From: Aurelia coerulea | Lineage: Eukaryota > Cnidaria > Scyphozoa > Semaeostomeae > Ulmaridae | Length of the DNA stretch: 64,000 bases | NCBI GenBank assembly: GCA_039566865.1 | Contig: CM076956.1 | Coordinates: 6,149,511-6,213,510 of the forward strand | Reading direction: 5' to 3' | Shown: one piece after another, positions 1 to 11,569 of the stretch | Position numbering within the stretch: position 1 is the stretch's first letter | Layout of the letters: each line of letters opens with the position of its first letter | The notes under the pieces: generated by a model | Databases searched by the model: none | Seen by the model: only the letters and a program-made list of their open reading frames with translations | What the model was told of the DNA's origin: nothing | Position numbers and translations under genes: made by a program

Positions 1-490
1 AAATTGATGTAAAGTGGGTGTAAAATTTTGATCTACATCTTCGAATTAATGGCTTGAAAGGAAATTTAGCTACTTTGCTACCATTGAAATTTTCAGAAAT
101 TTTCAATATTTCTTTAAATTGCAGTGTATTTCGTACTTGACTTCATTTGAGAATGTGACGTCATCAAATTTCTAAATCGTAAACCAGGTGAATGAAAAGC
201 TTTTGTTTGATACCATATTGCAGACATTCATAAACCAAGTATTTATTGAAAATTGTTCTATGATTCCTCACAAAATTTAGAAACTAGAATGGTTTTGACA
301 TTTCAGACTTTTTCTTGAATTCTCAAGAAAGAAGAAAAATTCTCTAATTCTAAAAATATTGAAGATTTTAGAAAAGTCCAATAGTAGAATTATAACGAAA
401 TAGCTAGAATTTTTTTAAGCCATTCCGTTCAAAGAAATAGGTCATGGAATATTTTACACCAACTATTTTGAAGATTTAGAACAAATGCTA
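1..490. mobile_element. Foldback MITE, family B, copy 1
   Basis: The two ends are imperfect inverted copies. The left arm reads GTGGGTGTAAAATTT, then GGCTTGAAAGGAAATTTAGC. The right arm reads AAGCCATTCCGTTCAAAG, then GGTCATGGAATATTTTACAC. The same arms occur at 10536-11035, 11570-12064 and 47504-48018. No reading frame is present, so this is a non-autonomous element. The left end may be cut by the window edge. Confidence 0.65.
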
Positions 491-1826
491 AGGAGGACAC
501 TTGGCCTCATTTTAGAAGCAACCTATCAAGCCACCCATTTTGGCCTCTCTGACAAATTTAGCCCCATTCCAGCCAATATGAGTTAGCAAGAGAATCACAT
601 TGACAGTGGACTCAAAAGAAAGTATTTTTAGTTCATCAGAAAAGCACTTTGACTATATATACTGATAGTAACGTAGATGGTTATCGAGTGGGCCCAAAAA
701 CGTTCGGCTGTTTGGAAAGTCACCAGAACTTAATTATGGTTAAAGAATGAATTTTATCTCAGTGATAAAAGATGCCTTGTTGCTGTAGGCGAACGATTAT
801 GAAATTAGATTTATCACCATTTTTGAGCCATTGTTTCTAAAATGATCGCACTTTAAGCCCCATATACAGTCAGGTGCAAAAGTCTGAGCCCACTACCAAA
901 TTTGTTCATTTTATCATTAATCAAAAACCACACAAAAATTTTCTTCATGTAGCATTTGGTAATCACGAATATGTTATAGTATATCATGAAACATTAGCAC
1001 AAGCAAGGGAGTTGCCGGGTGGTGGACTGGCATGTCTACCCCAGTTTTCGCATGGGTAGCATTTATCCTTAAACAAAAATGGCGCAAAAATTGCTGGATA
1101 GCTTTTCCTTTCAGATCTCTATTCTTTTCCAAGTCGACCCTACTTTTTTTAGGTCTGTTAAGGCTCCTGGGCAGAAGTGAAATAAAATGATGGTTTAGAA
1201 AAAATAGTCTTTATCGTTTGATGAATGTTAAAAACAAGCCAATGTGGGAAGTGGAATCAGAATCTTAGATCCGACTGTGTATACCTTGTTCGCGAATTTC
1301 AAGCGAGCCTGTGATTCTGACACAACAGTGAAGCGTTCTCTAGTTTTGCTTGATAACTTGTAGCGTTAGGTGAAAATTTATCTGAAAATACCTTCTGCAA
1401 TGCATGCATACTTTAAATTTGAATGTCTTATAACAAAAATTGAAATTTGACTAATGCAAAGCTTTATCTAGAATATGCAACATATTTAGATCCAATAATC
1501 CTCGAAACAAATCCACAAAAAGAAAAATGTAAGATCTTTGGATTGCTCAAACAGCTTAACGTTTTGCCAGCCCTTATTGTCTATTCTGGTCAAAAGTCAG
1601 AAGAGACTGCAAGGATGACCAGGATGAAACACTCTTATGTATATATTTCTTTCAGACGACGTCCTTGAGAAACTACCGTAATTTCTTGAATGATTGCCCT
1701 CGGTGCGTATCGAATAAATTCTTCAAAGTTTAAATGGGAGGGACTTTTTTGAAATTTGAAATACATTAGTAAGAACCCACACAAAGGTATTGTGGCCAAT
1801 TAAGCATCTTACATCTAGTATGCAAG
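491..1826. other. AT-rich spacer with no gene seen
   Basis: No conserved reading frame, splice-bounded exon or clear inverted repeat was found. The short open frames here have no family signature. Confidence 0.5.
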
Positions 1827-2139
1827 CAGTGGCGGATTTAGGGGGCAAGTGGGGGCAATTGCCCCCCTTCACGATGAAAACTCAGCTTGGCGCCCCTTTT
1901 TTGGCAAGAAAAGCGCCCCTCATTCTGACTCTAACACATAATTTTCTAACTGTTTCGATTCAAATATGGGGAAACATATAAACCAAGGCATTATTTAGTA
2001 GTAAATCAAAGACTTTTCTCTAAAAAGGGCCCAGAAAATTTCGCACGCCTTCGGCGCGCTTACTTTCTGTTGTATTTTTGGCGCCCTCTTTGCAAGTTGC
2101 CCCCTCCCCCCCTTCAACTTCGGGCTGGATCCGCCCCTG
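1827..2139. mobile_element. hAT-type MITE with 8-bp target duplication
   Basis: The element begins CAGTGGCGGATTTAGGGGGC and ends GGATCCGCCCCTG, which is the inverted complement of the start. It is flanked on both sides by the exact octamer TATGCAAG (1819-1826 and 2140-2147). An 8-bp duplication with CAG...CTG ends is the hAT signature. The 313-bp interior is rich in runs of C and G, unlike the surrounding AT-rich DNA, and encodes nothing. Confidence 0.9.
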
Positions 2140-2906
2140 TATGCAAGAACCAGACGATAACCTCAGAAACGTTGAAAGTTCTAAAGTAGAATCAAGAACT
2201 GAAAGTAGTCTCTTTCTTGCGTTTATCTGTGTATGAGAACCAGTATATGCACGTGAAATATTACTTTCAACCTGTTACAGAAAGTGACAGATTCTGTTGA
2301 ACGGGTTTTTACTGTAGTCATGTTTTCATCTCTAATCTTTCAACAACTTCTGTATGAACCTTCAAAGGGAATCTGTAAAGACATTTTGGGTTCTTTCATT
2401 CTTAGGTGGGGAGAGGGGAGGGGATGCTCGAGGAAGGGCACTCATTTATCTTTGCTATTCTCATAGAAATCCCAAAAGCAATCTCAATGGTAAAGAGTTT
2501 CTCCTTGGTGCTCTTTCGAGGAAATACGGTATACTCAGGCAATTATCAGATATGATTGTGAAAGTATAAAATTACGAGCTATGTAGGGGGTTAGATAGAT
2601 ACTTATTTATTTGGATAGTGCTGCTGCCATCAGAGATCTTATGTATTGGTGTGTATATGATATGACGTTTTAGGTTGTTTTGTTAGGTTTTTAGTGCTCA
2701 TTGGGACAATAGTTAAAGAACACTATTATGTGTACAGCACTGGCTTAGAAGAAACGCTAAAAATTTCGTTGACGTAAATTTTAAAATAAATGTCTCTTCC
2801 GTTTGTAAGATTATGCTTTGTAATAGGGAAAAAAGTGCTCCTTGATATTATGCCTTATTTATTTAGAAACGTAGAAATTGAACATTGTAAGTAGAGAAAA
2901 TGTAAG

Positions 2907-3312
2907 ACCGTGAAAACTCTATTTAGCCCCCCCCCCTGGGGCTTATTTAATTTGAGACACTCCAGAAGGGGGGGGCTTAAAAGAGAATGGGGCTTGCTAG
3001 AGAGAGCGGTTTATTGATGAGATCAAATGACAAGGTTATATATATGATAGATTTTTAGTTTTTTTACACCATATTTTGCGGACTCAGTATACAATTTTAC
3101 GAGTCAAATAAATAAATTCGACACAGTTTTATCTCGAACATATCAAAATTAACTTGCAAACTTATTTAGCTCGATAAATGAAAAATCTTTGGTAACCTCT
3201 GGAATTTGATATAAGGGGAGGGGGGCATAATAGAGAGGGGCTTGTTTAAAATGTTGGCCCAGATGGGAGGGGCTTATTAGAGAGGGTGGCTAATAGATAG
3301 AGCTTTTACGGT
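2907..3312. mobile_element. MITE with ACCGT(G/A)AAA termini
   Basis: The left end ACCGTGAAAACTCTATTTAG is inverted at the right end as TAATAGATAGAGCTTTTACGGT. The interior carries repeated GGGGCTT and AGAGAG motifs. No coding capacity is present. A target-site duplication could not be fixed with certainty. Confidence 0.65.
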
Positions 3313-3429
3313 AATTAGGGGGAAAGCTTTGAGATGCATTGTAATTATCTTTTAAAAACTCTTCATATTTTAATCCATATTTATCACGAATGTTTCTCTG
3401 TTCTTGAAGCTTTGATTTTGCTGTCCTGA

Positions 3430-3860
3430 GAAACAAGGACAGATTTTATAACACAACAGCATCAGTTGCTTTTGATTGACACCGCAATTCAAAGCGATTA
3501 GCGTTCACAAACACAGGAAGTTCTCTCAACCAGTAATTCAAAACAAACAAAGCCGCCAAAGTTGCCCTAAAACCAGTAAGGCAAACTGTCGCCTTGTGCA
3601 CACCGAAAGGAAGTTTTAAGAGAAGCCATGAGCTCATAACGAAAGAAGAAGGATAAATCTAATGATCTACCAGGTAGAGTTATTTTACTTGATTCACAAG
3701 CTGAGTAGTAATCGTTTTCATTTAAGCCCTAAATAGGCGAGAATTGTAATGCTTCCTTCTCGGCTGCTGAGTCAAATGAACAAAATCCACAAAATAGCAC
3801 TCTTCTTTCGTTATAAACTTATCTTTTCCTTTTTCTCCTCATCAGCTCCCAAGTACAAGC
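3430..3860. mobile_element. Foldback MITE, family C, copy 1 (partial right arm)
   Basis: It starts ACAAGGACAGATTTTATAA and continues with TTGACACC and CTCAACCAGTAATTCAAAAC, as in copies at 17837-18420 and 49413-49880. The right arm can be followed only in part. The short minus-strand frame in the left arm is part of the repeat, not a gene. Confidence 0.6.
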
Positions 3861-4210
3861 CCCGTTCACATGCTATCATTTCACATACGTAGAGAGTTTA
3901 TGAAACCAAGCATAATAGACTTCAAATCTGTACGAAAAGTGGCTTGGATTTTACCTTGAATTTGACTTAAAATCGCAAACCAAAAGAGCGACAATTTTCT
4001 GCTTACCACCATATTGTAAAACTTTATTGTTTATGGTTTTCTTAAAAGTCTTAATTTTACTCCACGAATCTAAAAACTCCTTTACGACTTAATTGTCTTC
4101 AAAACTTTGTTTGAAGATTTTGAACAACAAACTTCTCAGCTTTCCAGAATGTGTTTACACACAAAGCAAATCCATCACGAGAAACTGTTTAGTTGCCTCG
4201 TGATCTATTT

Positions 4211-4601
4211 AGTTTGGGCATGAGCAATAATGCACCGTTGATGTGGCCTATATTATGATAAAAATTGTATTTTTACTCACTGTGTTGTTTTTCTACTACG
4301 GGATTGCGAGTAAAGCTTGATGATGTTGCTATTCCTTCGTTCTTCTCTCGCCACAACAAGGATCGAATGCTGCCATTTTTAGCCTGCGTGCAGCCTCAAC
4401 TCCTCCTCAACGGAAAAGTACTTTTCTACTTTTCCTTCGAGGAGGAGTTGAGACTGCACGCAGGCTACCATTATTCAAATACAGTTGAAACCGTTGGAGC
4501 TCATGTCCCGTGGAAGAACGTGGAAGAGAAACAACACACAGTGAGTAAGAATGCAATGTTGATCATAATATAAGCCACAGTGCATTATTGCCCATGGTTT
4601 G
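4211..4601. mobile_element. Palindromic foldback MITE with inner hairpin
   Basis: Outer arms pair across the element: GGGCATGAGCAATAATGCAC on the left matches GTGCATTATTGCCCATGG on the right, and TACTCACTGTGTTGT matches ACACACAGTGAGTA. Inside, near 4383-4475, is a tighter hairpin with arms GCCTGCGTGCAG and CTGCACGCAGGC. The 102-codon open frame through the palindrome is incidental. Confidence 0.8.
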
Positions 4602-4848
4602 AGTTTAAAGTTGGTTGACGGAGATAAATAGATAAGTAAAGAGCTGCATATGCAGGTCTAAACTTAGCCACTTTTTTAGAACACCACTTAGCTTTGTTCA
4701 TGAACTTTAAGTCCGCAAAGGAATGGTTGAAAAGTCAATTGTCATCATGCTGACATGCAAATGTAGATGTTATTTCTATTTACGGCTAAACTTAACTCTC
4801 AAAATTTTTCATGACGCACAAAATGCTCTATGTCCTATTATATGTTCC

Positions 4849-7761
4849 TTACGACACGGCGAAATTAATCGAATTACTACTATTATTATTCGCTATTCTC
4901 ACTGGTATCTTTGATTTGGTTGTCTTAATGCTCTGTGTTTTTAGTAGCCTTGGTATTCTTGAATTTTTCTGAGGGACCTTTTTCCTTCCCTCAGCCATTT
5001 TATCTTGCAGTTTATCCTTAACGTTATACACAGGTCTTTCATCTGATTCAAACACTTGTTGATACTGTAAAACTTCTATTTCCTGTGAGTTCTCTTCTGT
5101 ACCTATGCTCTCGGTCTCAGCATCTGTATCTTTCAAATGTGTGCCACTCTGTGCAAAAATTCGATCTTTCCTGGTCTGAATCGACTTAGGCCATTCATTC
5201 ACCAATTCCCGTTGTTCATCGATGTCTACGCTATCAACAATGTTTGGCAATGCTCCCTCGTTGCTACTGTCTGTAATACTACTACCACTTTCTATATTCT
5301 CCTCTATTTTCTGGATTTGTGTATTTGGTGGGAACACGAACCGTTCTGCCCATGCCACTTGCTGCTGGCCTGATCCCACAACTAAAGGGGATGCGTCGAC
5401 CCACGGGCTAGGCATGGGTGTTACTATCCAAAGATCATCCCCGTCTGGTGTTATTGGAGAAAATATAGGCTGCTTCGGAAGTCGTAATTCCTCTGGTGCT
5501 TGTTGAGATGCACTGCTGGGTATATCAATTTGGTCCGGACCTTTTATTGCCAGGGGGAACTCTTGATCATTCACAACTTCCACAGAATGTCTTTCTTTCC
5601 TTGAATTTTTCCTGGTACGTCTCTCTGATTTGAACCTGCCGTATTTACTTGGAGACCGTGGGGAATATCGTGCAGGGAAAACACCGGGAACTGTTAGACT
5701 GTCTTCATAGTTGCTACATGATCCCTCATTCCCCTGTGCTGCCTCACTCTGATTCATGCATCCTTCTACCTCTTTCTCTGGTGATAGTCGAAAGCTTTCT
5801 TCGTCATCTGCGTAATGACCCTGATCACCGACTTCCGGTGAGCTTTGAAGTAACGAGGGCATTTGATTATTTGTTTCATGGTGAGCATCAAGGCCATTTC
5901 CATCTGTTTCTTTCCAGCCATGTGCGTCAAAATGCTTTCGATTTTCTAAATAGTGAGACATTTCGGGACTTCTACAATCATTTGTAGCTGCCATCTCAGA
6001 CATACTGCCTCCACGTTCTTCGTACATACTTGTCACCCCGGTTATTTTGCTTCCTGGGGCATTTTCTTTACCTTCTTCTGCTAGCTTGCCAAATTCATAT
6101 TCAGTTTTTTGCGAATCATCATTTGGAAAGTATCCTGAATCCAGCCCTTCGGATTGTAGTGCATCCACATCAAGGAGCCAGCGATCTTCCGAGTCATCAA
6201 TATTTTCTGGACACAAGTCCTTTTCCTTGCTGCATCGTCCCCTTGTCTTTTGTTTATCTCCACCCACCCCAGAAGCATTCTCATTCTCACGAAATTTCAA
6301 GTCAGCAACGTCGTCCAACATGGATTCTTCTTCATAGCTGTTTGCTATTGACTGAAAAGACTCTAAACTGCCTTTCCTATCTCGATCTTCTTTCCCTTGG
6401 TGGCCTGTGAGTCTGTTGTCTGAGATATCAAAGCCTTGTAAAATATCACTCTCCGAATCAGATATGTGAGAGGCGTGCTCTTTTATATCGCCGGATAACA
6501 TGCCTTCAATCATCTGATCAATGCTTTGTTGAATCAGGTACGCCTTACCTTCTTCGTTTTTCGTGTGTCTTCCCTCACCAATATTTCCAGTTTGTTCTCC
6601 ATGTCTTATCTTGTCATTACGTCTTTCTAACGTCTCCGGCATATTTGCATTGCTTTCATGTGGCTTCGTGTTCTTTTCACCCACACTAAGCTTCGCAATG
6701 ACCCCTTTGTGTTCTTCATTCTCCTTTCGAAGATTTTGTAAGAGAGAATCAATATATTCTTCTTCGGATTCTTCTAAATGTTCTGCATTCACAACTGCAA
6801 GCATCATATCACTGTCAGAGACATTTTCATTAACTAATGTTTCGTACAAGTCCTGCATATTCGTTCTCCCAATGTTAGCATAATCTCTGTTGTCACAACG
6901 ATCATCGATTCCTGTTGTCGATGAATTGTCAACAGAAGCGAGCCCAAAATTGATGCTTGAGGAACTCTCATCTGATGTCATAAACAGTTGCTGGTTTCGT
7001 TGCATCTCCGGAAGAACATTGTTGAAACTACGTTGCAGAAATTTCGAATCTAAGACGTCATTTGTGTGTTCAGTGGTATCAGTTTCCGAGAATAGCATCG
7101 GGGAATTATCATTACTAGTTGCCGTTTCCTCGTCAGAAACTTTGGCTTCTTCTAAACCACTATCCTTAGCACGCGTAGGAAAGCTTTTAGTAACACTTCT
7201 GACCCAGCTACCCACATCTTGGCTGTTCATTGACGCTATATTCTCGCCACAATTCGTTATAAAGTTTTCTAATGTCACCTCAGACGTTTCGTGTTCCCTT
7301 TCTCTCTCTCTCAACTTTTCAGTTCCCTCAGTTTCCTCTTTGAGTTTCTCATCTTCCCTTTCCTTTTCCCCCGGCAATTCAGGCCCTCCTAAATCCTCAT
7401 CTGCATCTGACTTCAATGACATATCACTTTGAAATTCTTTACCATATATTTCTTTTTCGATATATTCCTTGATACCTTTATAATCATATTTCTTTTCAAG
7501 CTCGTTAATTCTATCTTGTAATTTTTGCTTAGCCTGGTGAACTTTCTCTCTGAAATTCAATCTCGATTGTAGAATAACCTGCTCGATGCTTGTCTGTATT
7601 TGAAGTTCTGTTTGAATCCTACATCTCATCATTTCTTGTCGTGCAATCATCCTTCGTTCCTCCAAGAATTTTGCAGCATTTGCTAGCATCTTTCGGTAAT
7701 ACTCATCAATTGCTTTGCATCTGTTGTAATCCATCACAGAAATTTCCAAAGAGTCGGTCAT
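4849..7761 (-). CDS. Acidic disordered coiled-coil protein with two SxIP motifs
   Basis: A single uninterrupted frame of 970 codons begins at an ATG preceded in frame by a stop three codons upstream. I do not recognise the family. Residues about 15-110 are charged and heptad-like (predicted coiled coil, ending near NELEKKYDYKGIKEYIEKEI). About 120-900 is low-complexity, very acidic and Ser/Glu/Asp-rich, so probably disordered. The last 50 residues switch to strongly basic and contain SRIP (934-937) and SKIP (950-953) in Lys/Arg/Ser/Thr context. SxIP in a basic disordered tail is the known EB1-binding signal of microtubule plus-end trackers, so a cytoskeletal or centrosomal role is an inference. 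No signal peptide or membrane segment is seen. The length and steady composition argue that the frame is real. Confidence 0.75.
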   Translation of the reverse strand: MTDSLEISVMDYNRCKAIDEYYRKMLANAAKFLEERRMIARQEMMRCRIQTELQIQTSIEQVILQSRLNFREKVHQAKQKLQDRINELEKKYDYKGIKEYIEKEIYGKEFQSDMSLKSDADEDLGGPELPGEKEREDEKLKEETEGTEKLREREREHETSEVTLENFITNCGENIASMNSQDVGSWVRSVTKSFPTRAKDSGLEEAKVSDEETATSNDNSPMLFSETDTTEHTNDVLDSKFLQRSFNNVLPEMQRNQQLFMTSDESSSSINFGLASVDNSSTTGIDDRCDNRDYANIGRTNMQDLYETLVNENVSDSDMMLAVVNAEHLEESEEEYIDSLLQNLRKENEEHKGVIAKLSVGEKNTKPHESNANMPETLERRNDKIRHGEQTGNIGEGRHTKNEEGKAYLIQQSIDQMIEGMLSGDIKEHASHISDSESDILQGFDISDNRLTGHQGKEDRDRKGSLESFQSIANSYEEESMLDDVADLKFRENENASGVGGDKQKTRGRCSKEKDLCPENIDDSEDRWLLDVDALQSEGLDSGYFPNDDSQKTEYEFGKLAEEGKENAPGSKITGVTSMYEERGGSMSEMAATNDCRSPEMSHYLENRKHFDAHGWKETDGNGLDAHHETNNQMPSLLQSSPEVGDQGHYADDEESFRLSPEKEVEGCMNQSEAAQGNEGSCSNYEDSLTVPGVFPARYSPRSPSKYGRFKSERRTRKNSRKERHSVEVVNDQEFPLAIKGPDQIDIPSSASQQAPEELRLPKQPIFSPITPDGDDLWIVTPMPSPWVDASPLVVGSGQQQVAWAERFVFPPNTQIQKIEENIESGSSITDSSNEGALPNIVDSVDIDEQRELVNEWPKSIQTRKDRIFAQSGTHLKDTDAETESIGTEENSQEIEVLQYQQVFESDERPVYNVKDKLQDKMAEGRKKVPQKNSRIPRLLKTQSIKTTKSKIPVRIANNNSSNSINFAVS

Positions 7762-9500
7762 AGAAGGCTATCCTTGCTGATGCATGTCGTGTTTCAATTT
7801 TGTTTTCCTCTTTGTTTGAAAATCGAAATTGATTAAAATTTCATCATGACGATAAAGTCTTTTGGATTTTTCAACCTTCTGTTAACTATTTCATTCACTT
7901 CATCAAGTTAGAGTTCATGTAACATTTATTCCTCTGATGACAGCTTCCCAAGCAGCCTTTGTCTCTCTAGATGCAGACTCGATTGTTATTCTCATAGATT
8001 TTGATTACCAGTAGCTATACTTTATGTTCTGCAGTTTTTAGCATTGGTTAAATCTCTATTTCACATACTTCAACATACAAGCAGCCATCTTTTGCTTGAA
8101 TTTTCTTTAATCATATGCTGTCAGTATCGTTGCAACTCTCGCAAACACTTCACATTTTCACAGACCAATGTAAGATATTTTCCTGCTTCCTACTGCGCTG
8201 CATGAACTAATGTTTCAAATTTTCGTCATTTGAACAATAATTCTCGAGTTGTACTCTTCAGCTGTGTTCAATGTTATTGTGAAAATGCTTCACTTTTGAA
8301 ATTCCTCGCTGAGCTCTTCTTTGAAAGCAGACGTTAGTCTTTGTACGGAATTAGTAAACTTCGACAACTGTGCATTTCTTATCGCGGTAAACAACAAACA
8401 CTTTTTCTTGTTCACCAGATTTCTTTTTCCAGCTACAAAAATATTCCAAATCGACTGACTTGACAGTTTTCTTGATGATATTACTGTCCACAAACAAAAC
8501 TTTCAACTTTGATAAAAGAGTTTTGCTTTCAAGCGAAACCACAACATGAACATTTTCTCTCAGCAGTGTTGGCCTGGTCTTTGTTTAGGGATATCATGAT
8601 ACAAGGATACAGAAAAAGTGAATAGGCCCACAAGTTGTTATCTCAAAAGATGCTCGTTTTCAATGTGATCTTACCTGTTCGTTTCTGTTTGAAGTCAAGG
8701 AAATCTCAATTGAAAACAGTTTGAATTAATCAATTTATTGTTTTATACCAAATTTACAACGCGTTACATAGGAATAACAGTTGTGTAAACGTTTCTAGGT
8801 AGATTTATCTTGAAGATTTATTCTTCTCCCCTTTCTCTCGAAAGGATGGTAAAATACGCTGTCATTGTTTTTATTCGTAATTAAACAACTTTGATTGACG
8901 TTTCTAATCATTTTCAGACCTTTTGTAAAATACCAAATCCTCCATAACTTGCCCCACCATCGAAATGGACTTGAAGAAATTGTAAAAAGGAAAAATGAAA
9001 TATTTTACTGTTTCGTATTTCACTTTCAGACAGACTTGTTACGTTTTCTTTATATACATCATTTAACAACTTACAACACATATTACTTATAACACTATCA
9101 ACAAAAGACCATACTCTACTACTAATACAATACCATTTGGAGCGAAAACTACGTCTACCTCATGGCAACATAAAACAGGAATACGAACATACCACTGCAC
9201 GTAACTACTAGAGAGAAAAAATAATTGCTAAAACTACACGTAACTGCTACAAAAAAGAAAGAAACGTTTACTTTGAAGGAGACATATAAAATATGACACA
9301 GATTACATATTAGGCACAAGATTTAGGGATATTTAACGAACAGGACCATGATATTATACGAATCGTTCCGTTCTTGAAATATACAAGATAGTTGATTTTA
9401 GGATGAAGTTATTTACTTCAAATGGCAACTTTTTATCGCCATACAAAAGAATTACTGTTGAAGAAATAGACTTGGGGAAAGTCTACCATAACTCTGGAGC
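7762..9500. other. Spacer upstream of the 970-residue gene
   Basis: This probably holds the promoter and 5' UTR of the minus-strand gene ending at 7761. No TATA box or other element stands out. The only candidate coding piece is a short minus-strand frame at 8351-8584, listed separately. Confidence 0.4.
8351..8584 (-). other. Possible small minus-strand exon or gene (uncertain)
   Basis: An open stretch of about 77 codons between stops includes KLKVLFVDSNIIKKTVKSVD and CSWKKKSGEQEKVFVVYRDK, with alternating hydrophobic and charged residues that look more protein-like than nearby frames. The first Met lies about 14 residues in. No family is recognised and no convincing splice sites frame it. 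It lies upstream of the 970-residue gene on the same strand but is not in frame with it. It may be a chance frame. Confidence 0.2.
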
Positions 9501-9559
9501 GGCGTGATTGATTTTCACGTCAACTTTAGCTTTTGTGATACAGTACAACATAACTGATC

Positions 9560-9962
9560 ATTCTTGCCGTGTCGAATCGAACTGTATTAAAAGCGGCAGA
9601 ATCTGCTGTGTTTAAAAATCCGTTTTATTTTAAACATCTTCTTTTTGCCGTGTCGGATTGAAACTGAAATGGTTAAAGTGGCCATTTTTTCTAATTGCGC
9701 AAGCGCAGTGGCTGATCACAAATAGAAACCGGCGACCTTGTCCTAGAACTGATTGACTAAACGCAGCATAAATACGATATTCAAATCAAGTCATGTTTCT
9801 ACCGTTTAGCACGAAAGAGCTGGTGAACGTATGCCGCTTTAACAATTTAAAACCGTTGGTGATTCAAAAACCATTTTCATGTCGAATTTAATCGATACTT
9901 AGATATTTATAGCAGCATCTATAAAGTTCGACACATCAAAAATACGAAGTTTAGACTAGGCC
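9560..9962. mobile_element. Dispersed repeat, family G (right end defined)
   Basis: The right end, ACACATCAAAAATACGAAGT followed by TTAGACTAGGCC and TAA, matches the right end of the complete element at 59888-60288. Internal GTGTCGAATCGAACTGTATT is shared in inverted form. The left end is degraded and could not be placed exactly. Confidence 0.55.
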
Positions 9963-10535
9963 TAAGTATTGAAAATCCCCACGCGCTGAAATAGCATAAT
10001 TACTCGTTCAATGAGCACCGTTGTTACTATAACTAATGGGTACTTGGCATCCTGGGGAAAAATTCCAAAAAGCATAGAGAAATTTTAGCGGTTGTCTTGT
10101 GCAGAGATAAAACTCTTTTTATATATCTGTGGCTAAGTGCAAGCTCCTTATCTAACCAAGAAAAGATATTGGTAAAACCTTATTTTCCAGCCTAAAAATA
10201 GAGATAAGCTCCACTCTATTCTCGCTTGCTTTTGTCATCATTATAATGACATTTGGAAAGTTCTTTTCTGGTTAGCCATGAGGTTGAAGTTTTGGCATAG
10301 GGGTTTTCCGACCTGCATTTCGTACGTCATTGATGATAGGTCATGCTCAGATACGTGGTGAAAGAAAACGTTCAATATTTTTTATATAATTTTGGTGAAC
10401 TACTCAGAAAATACACTACACGTCATAAAAAAGCACTCACGTTTGACGTGGATGAAAAATCGCTTGCGGAAAATGCGTGTGAATGATTTTGTACCAAATT
10501 GAAATTTTTATGCTGTCTTTGGAGATGTCGTAACG

Positions 10536-11035
10536 ACAGATTGGTGCAAAATTCAATGACCTATTTCTTTTAACTGAATAACTTCAAAGAAAATTTAGCT
10601 ATTTCGCTATAATTCTACCGTTGGACTTTTCTGAAATCTTCATTATTTTCAGAATTAGAGTGTTTTTCTTCTTTTTCAAGAATTGAAGAAAAATTTTCAA
10701 AAAAACTTGAACCCATCGTAATTTCTAAACTTTTTGATGTAACATGAAATAATTTCCAAGAAAGGCTTAGTTTATGGATGTCTACAATATAGCATCAAGC
10801 AAAAATCTGTCACTTTTGTGGTTTATTATTTAGACATTTGATGACGTCACATCCTCAAATGAGCTGAAATATAAAATACGCTGTAATTTCAAATATTTTT
10901 TCAAATTTCCGAAAAGTCCAGCGGTAGAATTATAGATAGGTAGCTAAAATTTCTTTTAAGCCATTCAGTTAGAAGAAATAGGTCATAGAATTTTACACCC
11001 ACCTTTTTACGCTGATTTAAAGATTTGAAACCTAT
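10536..11035. mobile_element. Foldback MITE, family B, copy 2, with target duplication
   Basis: Long inverted arms (CAATGACCTATTTCTT, then TTAGCTATTTCGCTATAATT on the left; complementary sequence on the right) cover about 150 bp each. The flanks are near-identical direct repeats, GATGTCGTAACG (10524-10535) and GATGCCGTAACG (11036-11047). This fits a target duplication of about 9-12 bp, the size range of Mutator-like elements. Confidence 0.75.
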
Positions 11036-11569
11036 GATGCCGTAACGTATTTTGATTTAATTTGAAAGCAATAAATGGTTCCTGTTGGAGTAAAGACGCG
11101 TTAGAAATTCACCAGAATTGCTCAAAAAAGTGTCGAAACTGTTTGGGTCTCATTCTGAGATCTTTTCGGTTTGTTATTTTTAAGATTTCCCAGCGCAATT
11201 GGAAGGGATCAACCATTTCTAATCATTTTGTAGTGAGAAAGAGCAAACTGTAAAATATCTTTCGTTGCGTTCCATGTAAAGATGTCTCTATGATGATGTC
11301 TTTACATTATCTCTATGAAAGTCTGTCTCAAATTAAAAGTCACATGAGATTTGCGATAACGCTAACAATTTATGGAAAAACACTTAAAGCTCTTTTATTC
11401 GTGGAATTTTCACGCGACATCTGATATGAGACATACATTGGATTAGAAAATAAGCATTTGTTACAAGGTAATTTCATACATATGATAATCATCAAAATAG
11501 ACATGCAGGCTGGCTCGTTCACAGGCTATGTATATTGGTAATTACATAAACCAACATTGCCAGCATAGG

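Noticed and set aside
4265..4573. 102-codon plus-strand frame with a charged centre
   Set aside because: It runs through a palindromic MITE; its two halves are mirror images, not a conserved protein.
5137..7432. Several plus-strand frames of 78-180 codons, Ser/Leu-rich
   Set aside because: They are antisense to the 970-residue gene and reflect its Glu/Asp/Ser codons read backwards.
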